DNA from: Cornus controversa
Lineage: Eukaryota > Streptophyta > Magnoliopsida > Cornales > Cornaceae
DNA length: 64,000 bases
NCBI GenBank assembly: GCA_026545225.1
Contig: CM048845.1
Location: 30,879,001-30,943,000, forward strand
Direction: 5' to 3'
Shown here piece by piece: positions 11,573-23,820 of the stretch. The notes under the pieces are model-generated. The model saw nothing but the letters and a program-made list of their open reading frames with translations. It was not told the origin of the DNA and made no database searches. Position 1 is the first letter of the stretch. The number at the start of each line of letters is the position of its first letter. Position numbers and translations under genes: made by a program.

Positions 11573-12043
11573 AATTACCCCCAAACATCAAAAAATGGTA
11601 ATTAAGACTCAAAGATTTTTTTTCTCCATTAATGTGTATAAATCAAGAATAACTAATCATTCCACTTGAGTAAGTAATAAGAATTAAAAGAAAAGATTGA
11701 ACACTATTCAAAAGTTAAAAAAATCCATTACTATTCTTGGCTCAGAGTGTATGTGTGAATAGCCACCAATAATATTGATGAAACTTTCATCCCGAGCTGG
11801 TCAAATGCCAACCTGTAAAAAGACAAAATAAAGGTAACCGGAAAGACACCGGCGTGGTGCCGGCCGATTTCACTCCGACGCTCAAGTCAGATATCAGAAA
11901 GGTTTTGAAAGTTATAAAGGCACTCAGAGAGTATTAATTGCGTACCTTAGTATATGGACCATCTATGTATTTATAGTGGTCAAATGGGACTGTTTCCTAG
12001 TAGGAGACTGGCTCGTCAGTTCCCCAGACTTATCTAGAGATAG
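11573..12043 (-). repeat. LTR-like sequence, reverse orientation, split by a solo LTR
   Basis: The minus strand carries ACTTGAGCGTCGGAGTG and a following GCCGGCACCACGCCGGTG stretch near 11850-11890, sequence often seen in plant gypsy LTRs. A TATA-like CTATAAATAC lies near 11970. It continues at 15054 beyond the inserted solo LTR. It is non-coding and the boundaries are uncertain. Confidence 0.4.
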
Positions 12044-15000
12044 TGTAACACCTTTGAACTATGTTTCCTTTTTGTCTTCATCTCATTAGGATTCAAAGGT
12101 AATTTTTGGACCTTGTGGGCGTAGAAGTGTAATAATGAATATGTGTATATATATATATGAATATATATATATATATGTGTGTGTGTGTGTAGATATATGT
12201 AGGCTATATATATTATGTCTTGTGAGTGAAGCTTTGGCTTTAGATGACAGTGGCAGACAATTTGGTGCATGGTTGACACATGGAGACTTGGGCTGTGTAG
12301 ATATTGTATTAAGTGATGTATCAAGCATATCTTTTTTAAGAACCAAAGGACCAAAGGTTGTCCGCTAAAAACAAGAAAAAGGGAAAAAGAGTGGGTCTGT
12401 AGAATAGAGAGCGAAACAGAGAGAAGGAGAAGAGAAGAAGAAAAAGAAAGAGAAGAAGAAGAAGAAGAGGAGAAGAAAATCTTCATTGAGGCAAGTTGAA
12501 CCTTGTCTTTGTATTTCTATATATATATATAAATATATATGTATATATGATTTAAAGTTTTATAGCTTTTGAAGTCAATATGTTGGATTGAGATTTTAGA
12601 TTTTTGCTAGATTAGAGTATGAGATTGCGTCTATGCATGATTATATAAATTTATATGGTCCTAAAATATGATCTAGTTAAATATAGCAGAATTCTAACCT
12701 TTGTTTTATTGTCACAAGTTATGTTTTGGGTTTATTAATATGACTTCCAGTAGGTTGTTGCATAATACGAGTACACCAGTAGTTGCTTGCATCATATGAG
12801 AATGTTCTTGCATGTTGAATTGGGTGGGGCAAAAGTTATAGTTGGGTGTATAATATTGCTTGGCAATGGTGGTTTGTGTGGTTGCTTGATGATGGTGGAT
12901 AACATGGTGATGAAAATGGGTCCTCGCAATGGTGAGGCTGGAAGAGGAGTGTTTGGCAGCCATGGTGGTAGTTTGGAGTAGTCGAAATCTACCAAAAAAT
13001 TTGGTGGGTGGCTCGGCAAATGGTGGTTGTTCATGGCTTGTGTTGGGTTTTCACGGTTTGGGTTTGGAGGACATGCATGGTAGTTTTGGATCCTTGGGCG
13101 ATTCACAATGGTGGCTGGTAGTTCATGGTTTCGCTATGGAATGGGCTACCGTGGGCGGCTAGGTGGTCCAATGGTGGAGCTCGGTTGGGGTTTAGCCATG
13201 ATGGTTGGGTTCATGGTTGGCTTCCATAGTTGTTAATTGGAGGTGGACTGGTGGTGCTGAAGGGACTGTACATGGATGGTTTGGCAGCCATGGTTCTAAC
13301 TTTATAGGCTTTATTGGTGGCTGGTTTGTAAGTGCAGTTGGGTTTGACCGAAGGTGTGTATGGTGGTGCCGAAAGGGGCTGCCATGGTGGATTCATGGGT
13401 GGCTCACAGGTTGATGTTTGGGTAACTTGTGATGATGGTTTGTATGAGAGTTGGCAAAGACTATTGTAGGTGGTGCTTTGGAGTTGAAGACTCCATAGTG
13501 ATCCGTTTGGTCTTGAGTTCTCAATTGAGGTTTGGTAGAGTGGATTTAGTTATGATTTATGATTGAATATGACATGGGAGTTGGGCTGATTTCTGGTGGG
13601 CCCTTTTATGATGTTGTGAATTTGATTGACCAATGGAAATGGGCTGCCCATGTGCAAGAATTGGGTTGAAACCAATTGGGCTTTGTTTTGGGCTCATTAT
13701 AAATGGTTGCATGACAATGGACTGGGCCGAAATTAAGATTGGGCCCAATGTCATTTAAAAGAAATTTAAAGAATTTCTTTTGGGTTGCATTAGAACTTGA
13801 AGAAAAATGTTTCTAATGCTCCATTAATTACGAAAATTTATGAAATCTTTTGTTTTAACGTAATAGAGCTTGTTAAGTTAGAATAGCTGGTCCTAAGGAT
13901 TAAAGATTCGGTTAGCGACGTTTTAACCTTTATGAACGCACACAATTCACTCATTTAGTTTATTAAATGTGAAAAGCATTTAATAAATTATAAAATATTT
14001 TATGTTGGTAAAACACTTGTTTCCTTTTATTTAGAGTGAATTAGGAAAAAATATCCTTTAAGTTCTAAAAATTGTGAAAAATCTTAGAGTCGTACATTTT
14101 GGCATAATAAACTTAATTATGCTAAAATAATTAAGTTTAGAAAATCTTGTATGGTGAAATCTTAAAGTGATTAATTAATGTAATTAGTGATCACATTAAG
14201 AGAACAATTTGATTTATTAAATGTTAAAAGCATTTGGTAAATCAAGAAAGCTTGAAATCTTGAAAATGTGTTAAAATTCTTAAAGAATTTCTGAGGTATG
14301 GTCAAGGACCTACCTATGGGATGTGCACAACCCATTTGTTATGGCCATTGGGCGAAGCGTGCCCTTATTGTGTGGACGTGGTCCGGGACCATCTGGGTGA
14401 GTAGACGTACAAGCTCAGCCACATGTGCGAGCTTCCTTAGTCCGGGACTATGTGATGCACACCATTGGTTTGCTAAGCATGCCATCTATTTGAGGGGAGC
14501 CCAGGGCTCATGTGAGGTTATGTTAAATTAATCTAGATGATTAGCTTAATAAGGAATTGTTGAGAATACGGTTACTGTGTGTGCAAGAAATTGTGGATAT
14601 GATTATTAACTAGAGTTTAATTATCATAAGAAAAAGTTGGGAATCTAATCAACAAAGATTGTTGTACGAGTCCTTATATATAGGAATTTAAGGCAATGTC
14701 AATTTGTTGAGTAATGATAGTGTTTTGCAATTCTTGCTGAGCTTGTTGAGCTCACCCCATTTTATTTTTCAGGTACCGAGTGAATGGAAGCGCGGTACAG
14801 GACGATGGAGGCCATTTACATGTAAATTTCTTAGCATGTAATTATTTTTTGTTGTACATAGTTGTCTCTCAGGATGAGGAATGAAGTCTCCAGATGAAGT
14901 TTTCGTAATAGATGATCTAGATGATCACTTTTTGATTGTAATATGTAAAATTTTTAGATTGATGTGTGGTATGACGGACGTTGTATTTCAAGTCGCACAC

Positions 15001-15053
15001 CAAATTCAAGTGCCGGACTAGAGTTTCAGGTATTGAAATTTGGGGGCGTGACA
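12044..15053 (+). mobile_element. Solo LTR, 3010 bp, with intact target-site duplication
   Basis: The block begins TGTAACACC, ends GGGGGCGTGACA, and is flanked on both sides by GATAG (12039-12043 and 15054-15058). There is no primer-binding site, polypurine tract or coding interior, so it is a solo LTR left by LTR-LTR recombination. Its architecture parallels the LARD LTR: TA/TG microsatellite, purine-rich tract (12365-12480), GGTGG/CATGG-rich stretch (12930-13420), and TTGAGCTCACCCC...CAGGTACCG at 14745-14780. It has the size and layout of Tekay/Del-type gypsy LTRs. The reading frames over it are compositional. Confidence 0.85.
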
Positions 15054-15058
15054 GATAG

Positions 15059-16260
15059 AGAAGTCCTGGTCAAAGTAGATTTCTTATCCATGTCACCTTG
15101 AACTCAACCTCCCCGTTGTACGTTTCACAATTGGAGTCAAATACTCTATCAGATGTGCCTTGTTCATGAGGGTCGCTCATCGGGCCTTAGGAACACTTTG
15201 GTTGGCCCGTCGTGTTGTAGAAACAGACTCCCATTATTAGAAATTTTGCTAACCTTCCATTTTGGCCCATGGATTCCGAACCTGAACCTGTTAAGCTCCT
15301 AAGATGGCTAGCTTGGGCTAGCCTTTGGGGACTAGCTCAGGATGGGCCTAGTGGCCGGACTTGGCTGGCTTTTACGGACCAGCCTTAGCCGGCCTACTTT
15401 TTGTGAGACTTCTCTCTCTCTGAAGTGTCCTCTGGTTCCTTAAGAGAAAACCTTTATTATATAATCCTACAAAAGAACTTACGCAATGGACTCACCTTGC
15501 TGTTGGATAAAATTCCTTTCGACGGGCTGTTCTCTATAAGGTCAACTGACCATGTTCTCAGAATTTACTTATTCCATCTTTTCCATTAAATATCCCCTTT
15601 AAAGGTGTTCCCCTGTGGGGTTCCTTGACAATGCTCTTAGGATTAATTCACTCCACCTTTTTCGTTAAAAGCTCTCTTTCGAGGTCTGCCCCCGTAGGCC
15701 TGTTTGACAATGTTTTCGGAATTAATTCATCTCGCCTTTTTCATTAAAGGCCCTCAGTTAGAGGTGTGTTCCCATAGGGTTGTGCCCTCATAGAGCTATT
15801 TGACAATGTTTCTCGGAATTAATTCATCCCGCCTTTTTCATTAAAGGCCCTTCGTGGAGGTGTATGCAAGTTGAGTTTAAATGTGAGCTCGTTCCATTAA
15901 TAAGGAGGTTCGTAGGCCACCATTGTTGATGTCCCCTTAATAAGGGAAAGTTTGTGGTTCGACCCTTTAATAAGGGAAGATTCGACTCAACCCTTTAATA
16001 AGGGGAGGTTTGCTGCTTGACCCTTTAATAAGGAGAGGTGTCAACTCGACCCTTTAAGAAAGGGAGAAAATAGGCTCGACCCTTTAATAAGGAGAGGCGT
16101 CAAATCGACCCTTTAAGAAAGGGAGAAAATAGGCTCGACCCTTTAATAAGGGGAGGAAATAGGCTTGATCCTTTAGGCAATTTTTCTTCTAGAGTTTGGG
16201 CCAATATGCCCTCGTCTTTAACTGCGGTGGGTTCTGTAATTTCTTTTCTAATATAAATGG
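15059..16260 (-). repeat. Continuation of reverse LTR-element sequence with two tandem arrays
   Basis: At 15536-15865 about four copies of a ~90-bp unit occur, each with TTGACAATGTT(C/T)TC...GGAATTAATTCA...CCTTTTTCATTAAA. At 15925-16180 about nine copies of a ~30-bp unit built on TCGACCCTTTAATAAGGGGAG follow. If the surrounding element is on the minus strand, these arrays lie just upstream of its LTR. That is the position of the hypervariable 3' region of plant gypsy elements. Confidence 0.6.
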
Positions 16261-16641
16261 TTTTAACACAAATAAAATCTTATTATATACGTCAAGAAAA
16301 GAAATTAAGTAGACAGTAGGGTAACATCCATGTACACAAATTAAGATTTAAAAACCTCAAATCTCTTTTTGTAAGATGATTTTTAGAGAAATTATAATAC
16401 CTTGACGCATGTACAGAAAATTATTATTCAATATCGATTCAAATACTTGAATCTTTGTACCAATCAACAAAATCAATATAATATACCAATTTTCCTTCAA
16501 AAATTATATCACCTGAAGCATTACATGTATGCATGGGTCATCCTATTAAAATATTTTTCTCCTCCCACTCTTTGCACATTGGGATTTTTTTTTTCCGGTG
16601 CATTGAATTGTTTAATGAATTGATTGCCTTTTCTAGCATGC

Positions 16642-16690
<49 letters not shown>

Positions 16691-17655
16691 GTTTGTTATG
16701 TAATCTACCAAATTAATTGTATGTATGGAATTTAGAATCCAATCAGACTGTAATTTGTGTTTAAACCTTTAAGCATATCATTTGGATTTACGTACCTGGG
16801 CCTGGATGAAACATGGCATCTATTCAACACTAATCCGGAAGCCAATCAATTGAACAGTATCAATGACATGAGTCTTCCCTATCAGTAGTATAACTCTCTT
16901 CACAACGACACATGGCCTCCCAAATGTCTTGTAGGAAATCGCTGCAGTAGGTCACACACACAGAATTGTGTTTGGGTTTTAAACACTAGCTGTTTGTTCA
17001 CCATATGCCCAAGTGACGGTAAGCGGTGGTTCTCTCGAATTGCAAATTGAAATAGATTTGCACGAAACCAATAGACATATCAAAATAGTGGAAGATATGG
17101 GTTCCCTCAATTTTTATGGTTTAGAATGGAATATACAAGCCTTGGGTCGCTCCGTTTGATCGATCGTCATAGTGGGTGTTGTCGCTCTATTAATCACTGC
17201 CATGGAAGAGATAGGCCCATTGCAATGCATGAGTTGTTTGCTACTAGCAGGTCACCAAATTCATAGGTGGATACTGTCCATCCTCTCTTGGATCAATACT
17301 TGATGGTGTTTGAAAAAATGTCCTTATTCATCATTGTTTGGTGTATCGCAACAGAACACCGTGTCTGGGTGGACAGTCACAATTTTTGATGATTTTTCTG
17401 AAGTTCATGCATTTGATATATGGGTTCCAATGATGAGCGAGCTCTAAACCACCTTATAAATGAATTCATGTGCAGAGGCTGTGATGGAAGAGTTTAGAAT
17501 AGAGCTTTCTCATACGGGTTCAACGATGACTGTAGCTTCATCAAAAAGAAAAACATACAGAGAAGAAAATCTCCCCCCAGTTGTGTGGTTTCTTTTCAGT
17601 AGAGGGAAAAAGAATAATAATCAAAACAAATAAATTTTCAATTTATATTGATCAA
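16261..17655. other. No gene recognised
   Basis: Low-copy-looking A/T-rich sequence with a (TA)n-(CA)n microsatellite at 16646-16690. The part from 16800 to 17530 is less A/T-biased than its surroundings and may be a decayed gene. Every frame is broken and no family is recognised. Confidence 0.4.
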
Positions 17656-17737
17656 TCACACCTCCATTAAGATGGAAAAGAAAAACAATAGGCAACTATG
17701 ATGCTCTCTCTCAAAAGGTTGCACTAGTAATCTTGCT

Positions 17738-18163
17738 TTAATAATATCCAACATTCCTCTTTGTAACAGCATAGCTCCTGCTTCTTGCAAACAAGAAATC
17801 ACGCTTCTTGCTAATTTCTTCCTCCTCAAAATCACAAGACTTGTCTTCATCAATTGTTCCAATCTTTCCTAACCCAACACTATAACTCCTCCCTATGCAG
17901 TTCGGACCCACCACCAGTTGTCGCTGACCTGGTTGCCGATGGCTGTCCAACTCCACCATCGTCATAGATACAGTTCGAAAAAGCTCCCTAATATAATCAT
18001 CATCTTTCTTTCTCAAAAAATTCTTACGTAAGTTGGCCATTTGTGGAGCTGGACAGCCCATCACAATGCCATAGCCTACCTTTCCATCGAAATTGACCAT
18101 GCTCTCAACGTAAAAGTCTATAGCCTTGCTTAGAAATCTGGCAGGTGCGCCAATGTATTGCCT
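17738..18163 (-). pseudogene. UCP031279-family plant protein gene, usual start codon apparently lost
   Basis: A single uninterrupted frame of about 141 codons resembles the plant-specific uncharacterised family UCP031279 (PIRSF031279), small single-exon proteins of unknown function. The family-like features, in order, are an N-terminal PARFLSKAIDFYVESM segment, a central acidic DDDYIRELFR helix, a GRSYSVGLGKIGTIDEDKSC stretch and a C-terminal FARSRSYAVTKR tail. Where the start Met is expected (18164-18166) the codon is TTG, and a stop lies two codons further upstream. The first ATG in frame is about 22 codons in, at MVNFDGKVGYG. Either translation starts there and drops the conserved N-terminus, or the gene is inactive. 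A TATA box lies at a sensible distance upstream. The family call is from memory of the pattern. Confidence 0.65.
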
Positions 18164-18310
18164 CAACTTGCTCTACTTGTGTCATCTGCTTCTCATTACT
18201 TTGTGAACAAGTACTTACAATTGCTAGAGATGGTAGAGGTTGAAGACTAAGAAGAGCAGGTATGGTTAGAATGGAAAGCTTATGATTGGAGATGGGAAGA
18301 GAGTCATGGG

Positions 18311-18321
18311 TATATAAATAG
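18311..18321 (-). promoter_or_regulatory. TATA box of the UCP031279-like gene
   Basis: On the minus strand CTATTTATATA lies about 150 bases upstream of the reading frame, so transcription would start near 18280 with a leader of roughly 115 nt. That leader contains a tiny upstream ORF of four codons (ATGAGAAGCAGATGA) shortly before the main frame. Confidence 0.5.
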
Positions 18322-19925
18322 GTGATTTGGGTTTGATTCTTGATGTGTTTCTTTCTTGGAATGACATTTTTTGAAGAGGACTATTATGGAGTCACTTTAA
18401 TTTCTCTGGATTTTTTCAAAGGTACAAGACTTTCAAGCCAATGCTATAGGGCCTACCATAGTAGGCCATTTTTATAAACAAATGAAAGAAACACCATACC
18501 AAATGAAAATAAAATAGTTGTAATAAAGATACATAGTTGACTTATTGAATTCTTGTAGACCTCTATATTAGTATCTACTAATTTGTGCAGTCTCACTCTT
18601 ACATGACACATTTTGTGTCTACTGAAATTAGACCCTTTCACTATCTGTATATCTGCTTAGATTCCCATGTTTGGCCCTTTGTTTGACTCAATACTGTTCT
18701 TAAGGTACTCTTATTGGTACAGCAGTTTTAACATACATCTAACTATTCATAGCAGCATTATTTCTATCATCAGTGAGTGTTGCTTTAACAATAAAGGTGT
18801 ATTGGTACAGCATCTCCCCCCTCAGACGGTTTTACTTTCTTCATCTAGATGCTTTGAATCAATTCATTACATTATTAATTACAATCTACAATAACAATGT
18901 TAATGAAGTCAAGAGTTGTACTGGAACATCAAAATCATTGAAATATAAGAATTCAAAATGATGATCTTCGTTAAAGTAAATGAATATATGTATTACTCAC
19001 ATATATATGTACAAAACATGCAGGAATAACACAAGGAACACCAAATAAAAAGGCAAGTGAATCAGAAATAAAAAAAAACTAAAACAGGTAATACCAATGA
19101 AGTTGGCATTGAATTGCGTTTTTGTTTTTCTGTCTAATAGAAAATCAAGTTCAAGGTCGTGGACTTTCAGGAGTTATGTCCCGAAAAACCTGCAATCTGT
19201 TTCTCCTCATCAATCTTATACCACTCCCTGAAGTGCGCTCCCTTTCATTAGACAGCAAAGAGTTATGACCTTCAAAATTCAAGGCCTTCTTCGGCAATGG
19301 TCACTAGAGAGAACTTGACAGACTTTGTTGCAATTGGGATCTCAGAAACGGGTCCTTAATTACTAGAACCAATTCAAAATATGAGATTCAATGGCTTTAG
19401 TGGTGTTTTCCATCTTGTTGATGGACAGTTGCAGTCATTGACCTTTGGTAGTGAATATAAATGGAAAAGTGGGGAGAGAGATTATATTTTGGACTCGAGA
19501 GTCTCTCAGAGAAGCCGATGCCTAGTAATACGAATTACAACATCAATTTCTTTGTTTTTGTTTTATGTTTTTTATTTTATGCTGCGATAGCTATAGTTGC
19601 AGTAAAAATGGCCAAGACATATGGTTTCATATATAAAACCCAATTCAATGACACATGGCAGTCACTCCCAATTTCAATTTTACATAACCCAACTTAACAA
19701 CACGTGGGAGTGGCTTCATATACCAAACAACCCAACTTAAAATACATGGCATCAATATGTATATCAATATGTATAAAAGGCTTGCATCAATTTGTATACG
19801 AAAGTAATGACACGTGCTTCAGTGGATTCTGACAAGTTTTTTTTTTTAAATTACTTCATCACTAGATTTAACGAAATTTGGGCAATAATGAGATTTTAAT
19901 TGCGAAAAGAAAAAAGGACACCTGA
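18322..19925. other. No gene recognised
   Basis: A/T-rich sequence upstream of the UCP031279-like gene. The short frames at 18667-18961 and 19381-19697 have no recognisable protein features. A local duplication around 19640-19790 repeats ACCCAACTTAA and ATCAATATGTATA phrases. Confidence 0.45.
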
Positions 19926-20879
19926 TGTCATACCCCGGATTTTTTGAAGAGAAATCCGAAATATGAAAAACAAATAAAAATAAAATTAAAATAAAAGGAA
20001 GAAATGAAAATCTAAAGTCTCCAAACAGTCCCTTTATATATAAACTTTATATATAAAGTTCTGTATAAATGCTATTACATTGGAAGATAATATTAAATAT
20101 ATTTCTTCCACACAAATCCTCAAAAATATACAATATTTCAAAAATTAGACAGAAGCGAATTCTAATGGTCCCACACTGCTACCTCTTCGACCGGTACTAC
20201 CAAGTTCCGTAAATTATTCCCATGTCAGCAACCTAACCTGTAAAGTCTGAGAGTGGGTGAGTTCAAAGCTCAACAAGGATATGCTGAACAATCTTTCATT
20301 GCCGCAGCAAGTTGACTTTTGCGTCATAATCTCAAAATAATTTAATGTATATATAAATAAGTAAATACCATCCAATATTACAATTTAATCCTAGAACATT
20401 TAACATTCAATGAATTTAAATCGACAAAAATATATCGACAAGTACAAGCAACCATATACAATTTGTGCACATAACCTGACATAATATAAATGCACCAATT
20501 ATACATCAACAAGTACAAATAACAATTACCATTGTATACATAAAATGACTTAATTTAAATGCACAATTTAGTCAACGAGCACATTTAATTGTACAGAAAA
20601 GTTAACTAACACACACATGCGCATTAACAAATAATGCACATAAAATAATACACCAATTGCACTGAAGTATTAAAACACGCGAATAAATTACAACACAATC
20701 ACCTTTATCAACCACGATTTAAATTGCAAAAACATAATTTCAAATAAAGCAATTTAAATTCCCATGTCCATAGTCATCATGTAAATAAATTATAACACAA
20801 ACACCCTTATCAACCACGATTTAAATTGCAAAACATAATTTCAAATAAAGTAATTTAAATCACCATGTCCATAGTCATC

Positions 20880-20916
<37 letters not shown>

Positions 20917-21462
20917 ATATATATTTAATGCAAGTAAGTATTTAAAAATATTAACACATCGAATTTATATATATATATTTATATATATAAATTCTATACA
21001 CATTAAATCACGTATGCACATATATATAAAACATACGTAAATTAAATATAGGCGAATAGAAGAGAAGAACAAGTATCAACTTGCCTCGGTTTATTATATT
21101 CGACAGCCCGCGAATCCATAGCCGTTTGGATCATCCTGTAGCGGTTCAATGTGAAAGTCCAATTAATTGGGCAGCCCAATCCAAGTCTAATTTAATTGAT
21201 CCAAATTCAATTAAAATTGTGAGCCCAAATTTTTATATAAATAATAGGCTCAAGTCAAAATGAAGCCCAAACAATTATCAAGGTTTACTGTCCCAAGTCC
21301 AATGCTCTAGTCTACAATCTAGACCCAATGTTAAACCAATCCAACTTTAAGGCCCAAATCAAACAAATTCAGCCCAAATCACAATTTCAGCCCATTTGTC
21401 ATCTGCCTAGCCCAATTCCAATTAATTGATCCAACTTTATATTCACCATAGTGAAACCCCAC

Positions 21463-21502
<40 letters not shown>

Positions 21503-22337
21503 AAAAAAACTTTACAACAATAACATTGTCAATTGCCGAATTCTCGAGCAAATCAATCTACTTGAGAAAGCAAACATTGAAAACCAAACCAAAGTTCTAG
21601 TTATACATATCTATCATGTATCTAAGTATAATATAATTTCTGCAATGTAAAACAAGAACATATGAACTGACCTACTTGAGAACAACATTGGTGTCGATAA
21701 TAAGAAATGATGGAGGCAGACGAACCCAAGCCCACCATGATCACACTTTCGGCTTCACCACCAACTGCTGCCACCATCATCATGGCCAGCCTTCCAATCG
21801 CAACCCATAACAGCCAAACACGCATGCACCCACAACAGCCACCTCACATAACCACGATCAGCCACCATGGTTGCCGAAACCCAAACCGAATGCCACCATG
21901 GAGCACTTCGGAGCCTTGGTTGCAACCACCTACAGACGCTAAAAGGAAGACCGACCTTCCGCAATGGACCATCATGAAAGCCATGGCAGCCGCGTTGCAC
22001 CCACGTTTGAAGGGCACCACCCACGATTCCTCACTGCCAGCCATGAACCCCGATGACGGAAGCCACAAGGGAGCCTACAGCCGCTGCCCGCTCTCTATCT
22101 CGGCTTTTTTTTTTTTTCTCTAGCTTTCTCTCTCTAGGGTTATTTTCTTCTTTCTCTTTCCCCCTTTTCTTTTGGCCCATTCTCCTTTTTATCAACTTTC
22201 AAAAGATATACACGTATTAAAAACAAGCCCACTCCCAGCAAGGTTTCGTATCTACTATAAATACCACTTTTGGTCCACTAGATTCAACTAAAGTCATCAT
22301 CATACATACAATATATGTATCTCACCACAATGTAATT

Positions 22338-22381
<44 letters not shown>

Positions 22382-22773
22382 ACCATGAATATATATATCT
22401 CTATTTATATATAATTATATACTAATACCTATCCACAATATATATGTATCCATCCGTATATAATTATTTATATATATCCACTATATAAATAATTATATAT
22501 ATATATACAAATAATATAATCCAAACTCAAACCCGAATTCTCACTAATCCAATTCAAAAAAAATTTTAAAAGACTAACAGAAAATACAAAAGTCTAGTCC
22601 AACCTAAAATAAATAAATAAAATAAAACAATCTAAAACATTTAGCATTTAAGACACCCAATACTAATTTAAACAAGTAAAACATTTAACATTTAAAACAC
22701 TAAATCAACAGTTTAAATAATTAGAAAAACACCAAATTAAAATTACGTAACCTCAAAATTACGGGGTATTACA
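19926..22773 (-). mobile_element. Solo-LTR-like block, 2848 bp, reverse orientation
   Basis: On the minus strand the block starts TGTAATACCCCGTAATTTTGAGG at 22773 and ends CCGGGGTATGACA at 19926, giving TG...CA ends as in the other two giant LTRs. It shares their layout: a CATGGTGG/GGTGG-rich stretch (21700-22080 read in reverse) and a TTGAGCTTTGAACTCACCC...TTTACAGG motif (20225-20275 in reverse). No matching 5-bp duplication is seen at the ends (CCTGA versus CTAAA), so it may be an old solo LTR or a fragment. The plus-strand frame at 21707-22123 is a compositional artefact. Confidence 0.65.
20683..20880 (+). repeat. Tandem duplication of ~98 bp inside the LTR
   Basis: The stretch from TAAATTACAACACAATCACC to CCATGTCCATAGTCATCA is repeated immediately with only a few differences. 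A long (TA)n tract follows at 20880-20924. Confidence 0.85.
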
Positions 22774-22978
22774 CTAAAACTTATTGACGCTTTTTTTTTC
22801 CGAAAAAAAACAATCTCAATGTGAGTGCTTATTTGTTATAAAGAGCAAACTATATGTTCACTTTCTCACAACCAAATGCAAGATAAGAACGCAAAATCTA
22901 AACAAGTCAATTACATATATACATGAAAATCAGTAATATACCATATTACACTTTTTTCCCCCTAAATATACCATATTA

Positions 22979-23323
22979 GAGCAACTCCCGTGCCTTCTTT
23001 AAATTTGGTTCTCTAGATTTAAATTATGTGCAGCCACATCATCATTTTAGCTAATCACGTCATCATTTTAGCTACCTACATGATTTCAGAATTTGACTCT
23101 ACAACAGCTTCTCCAGATTTCTGCTAGTCAAAAATAATAAAAAAAATTTTAAAATTAAGTCAGAACATAGCATATGTAGTACTCAAATTGAAACTCTCGA
23201 AATTATCTTTCTAACAAAAATGGTTTCATTAAAAAATTCAAGTTGTAGTAAAAGTTATAGAAGTTTATACATATATATATATATATATGTGTATATATAT
23301 ATATACACGCGTGCACCAAAAAT
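22979..23323 (+). mobile_element. MITE-like repeat copy 1, truncated at the CACTA insertion
   Basis: It starts GAGCAACTCCC and shares several long blocks with the reverse complement of 62600-62896: TTCTCCAGATTT, GTACTCAAATTGAA, ATTATCTTTCTAACA and AATGGTTTCATTAAAAAATT. The match stops at a TA/TG microsatellite, and the 39 kb CACTA element begins there. It is non-coding. Confidence 0.7.
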
Positions 23324-23560
23324 CATTACAAGAAATTAAGGTTTTAGAGACAGTCTTTTAAGGACAGGCCAAAAACCGTCACTAAAAGTCCTATTTTTTA
23401 GGGACGGTAACCCTTTATCGTCACTATAGCACACCCTTTAAGGACGGTACAAAAAATCGTCACTAAAAGTCCTATTTTTTAGGAACGGTAACACTTCGCC
23501 GTCACTATTGCACACCCTTTAAGGACGGTACATTAAATACCGTCACTAAATGCTAAGAAG
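23324..23560 (+). repeat. Left terminus and subterminal repeats of the CACTA element
   Basis: The terminal inverted repeat is followed by three or four units of AAGGACGGTAC...CGTCACTAAAAGTCC...TTTTTTAGG(G/A)ACGGTAAC. GACGGT and ACCGTC are complementary, so each unit is a small inverted repeat. In this superfamily such repeats are the binding sites of the TNPA-type protein. Confidence 0.75.
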
Positions 23561-23776
23561 TTTTCGTCACCAAAATTTTCAGCGGGAAATATAGCGCCAT
23601 AGCTTTCCTTATCGCGCCATACTCTTACATTATTCTTAATATGTTCTTCAGTGACTATCGAGAGAACTAGTATCTTCAGAGAGCTTTAGTGATAGGGTTT
23701 TGTTTCATTCTTCAAAGATCTTGAGAGATCTTCAGAGAAAAGCGTAACCCCGTTCGATTTCATCTTTCAAGTCATT

Positions 23777-23820
<44 letters not shown>

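Noticed and set aside
12034-12486. 150-codon minus frame at the solo LTR start
   Set aside because: Built from poly-Ser (AG tract) and TA-rich sequence inside the LTR.
14298-14531. 77-codon plus frame in the solo LTR
   Set aside because: Lies within LTR sequence and has no domain features.
17656-17862. 68-codon minus frame overlapping the UCP031279-like gene
   Set aside because: Shadow frame of that gene and its 3' flank.
21707-22123. 138-codon plus frame with many Pro, Thr and His
   Set aside because: It is the antisense of the CATGGTGG-rich tract that all three giant LTRs contain.
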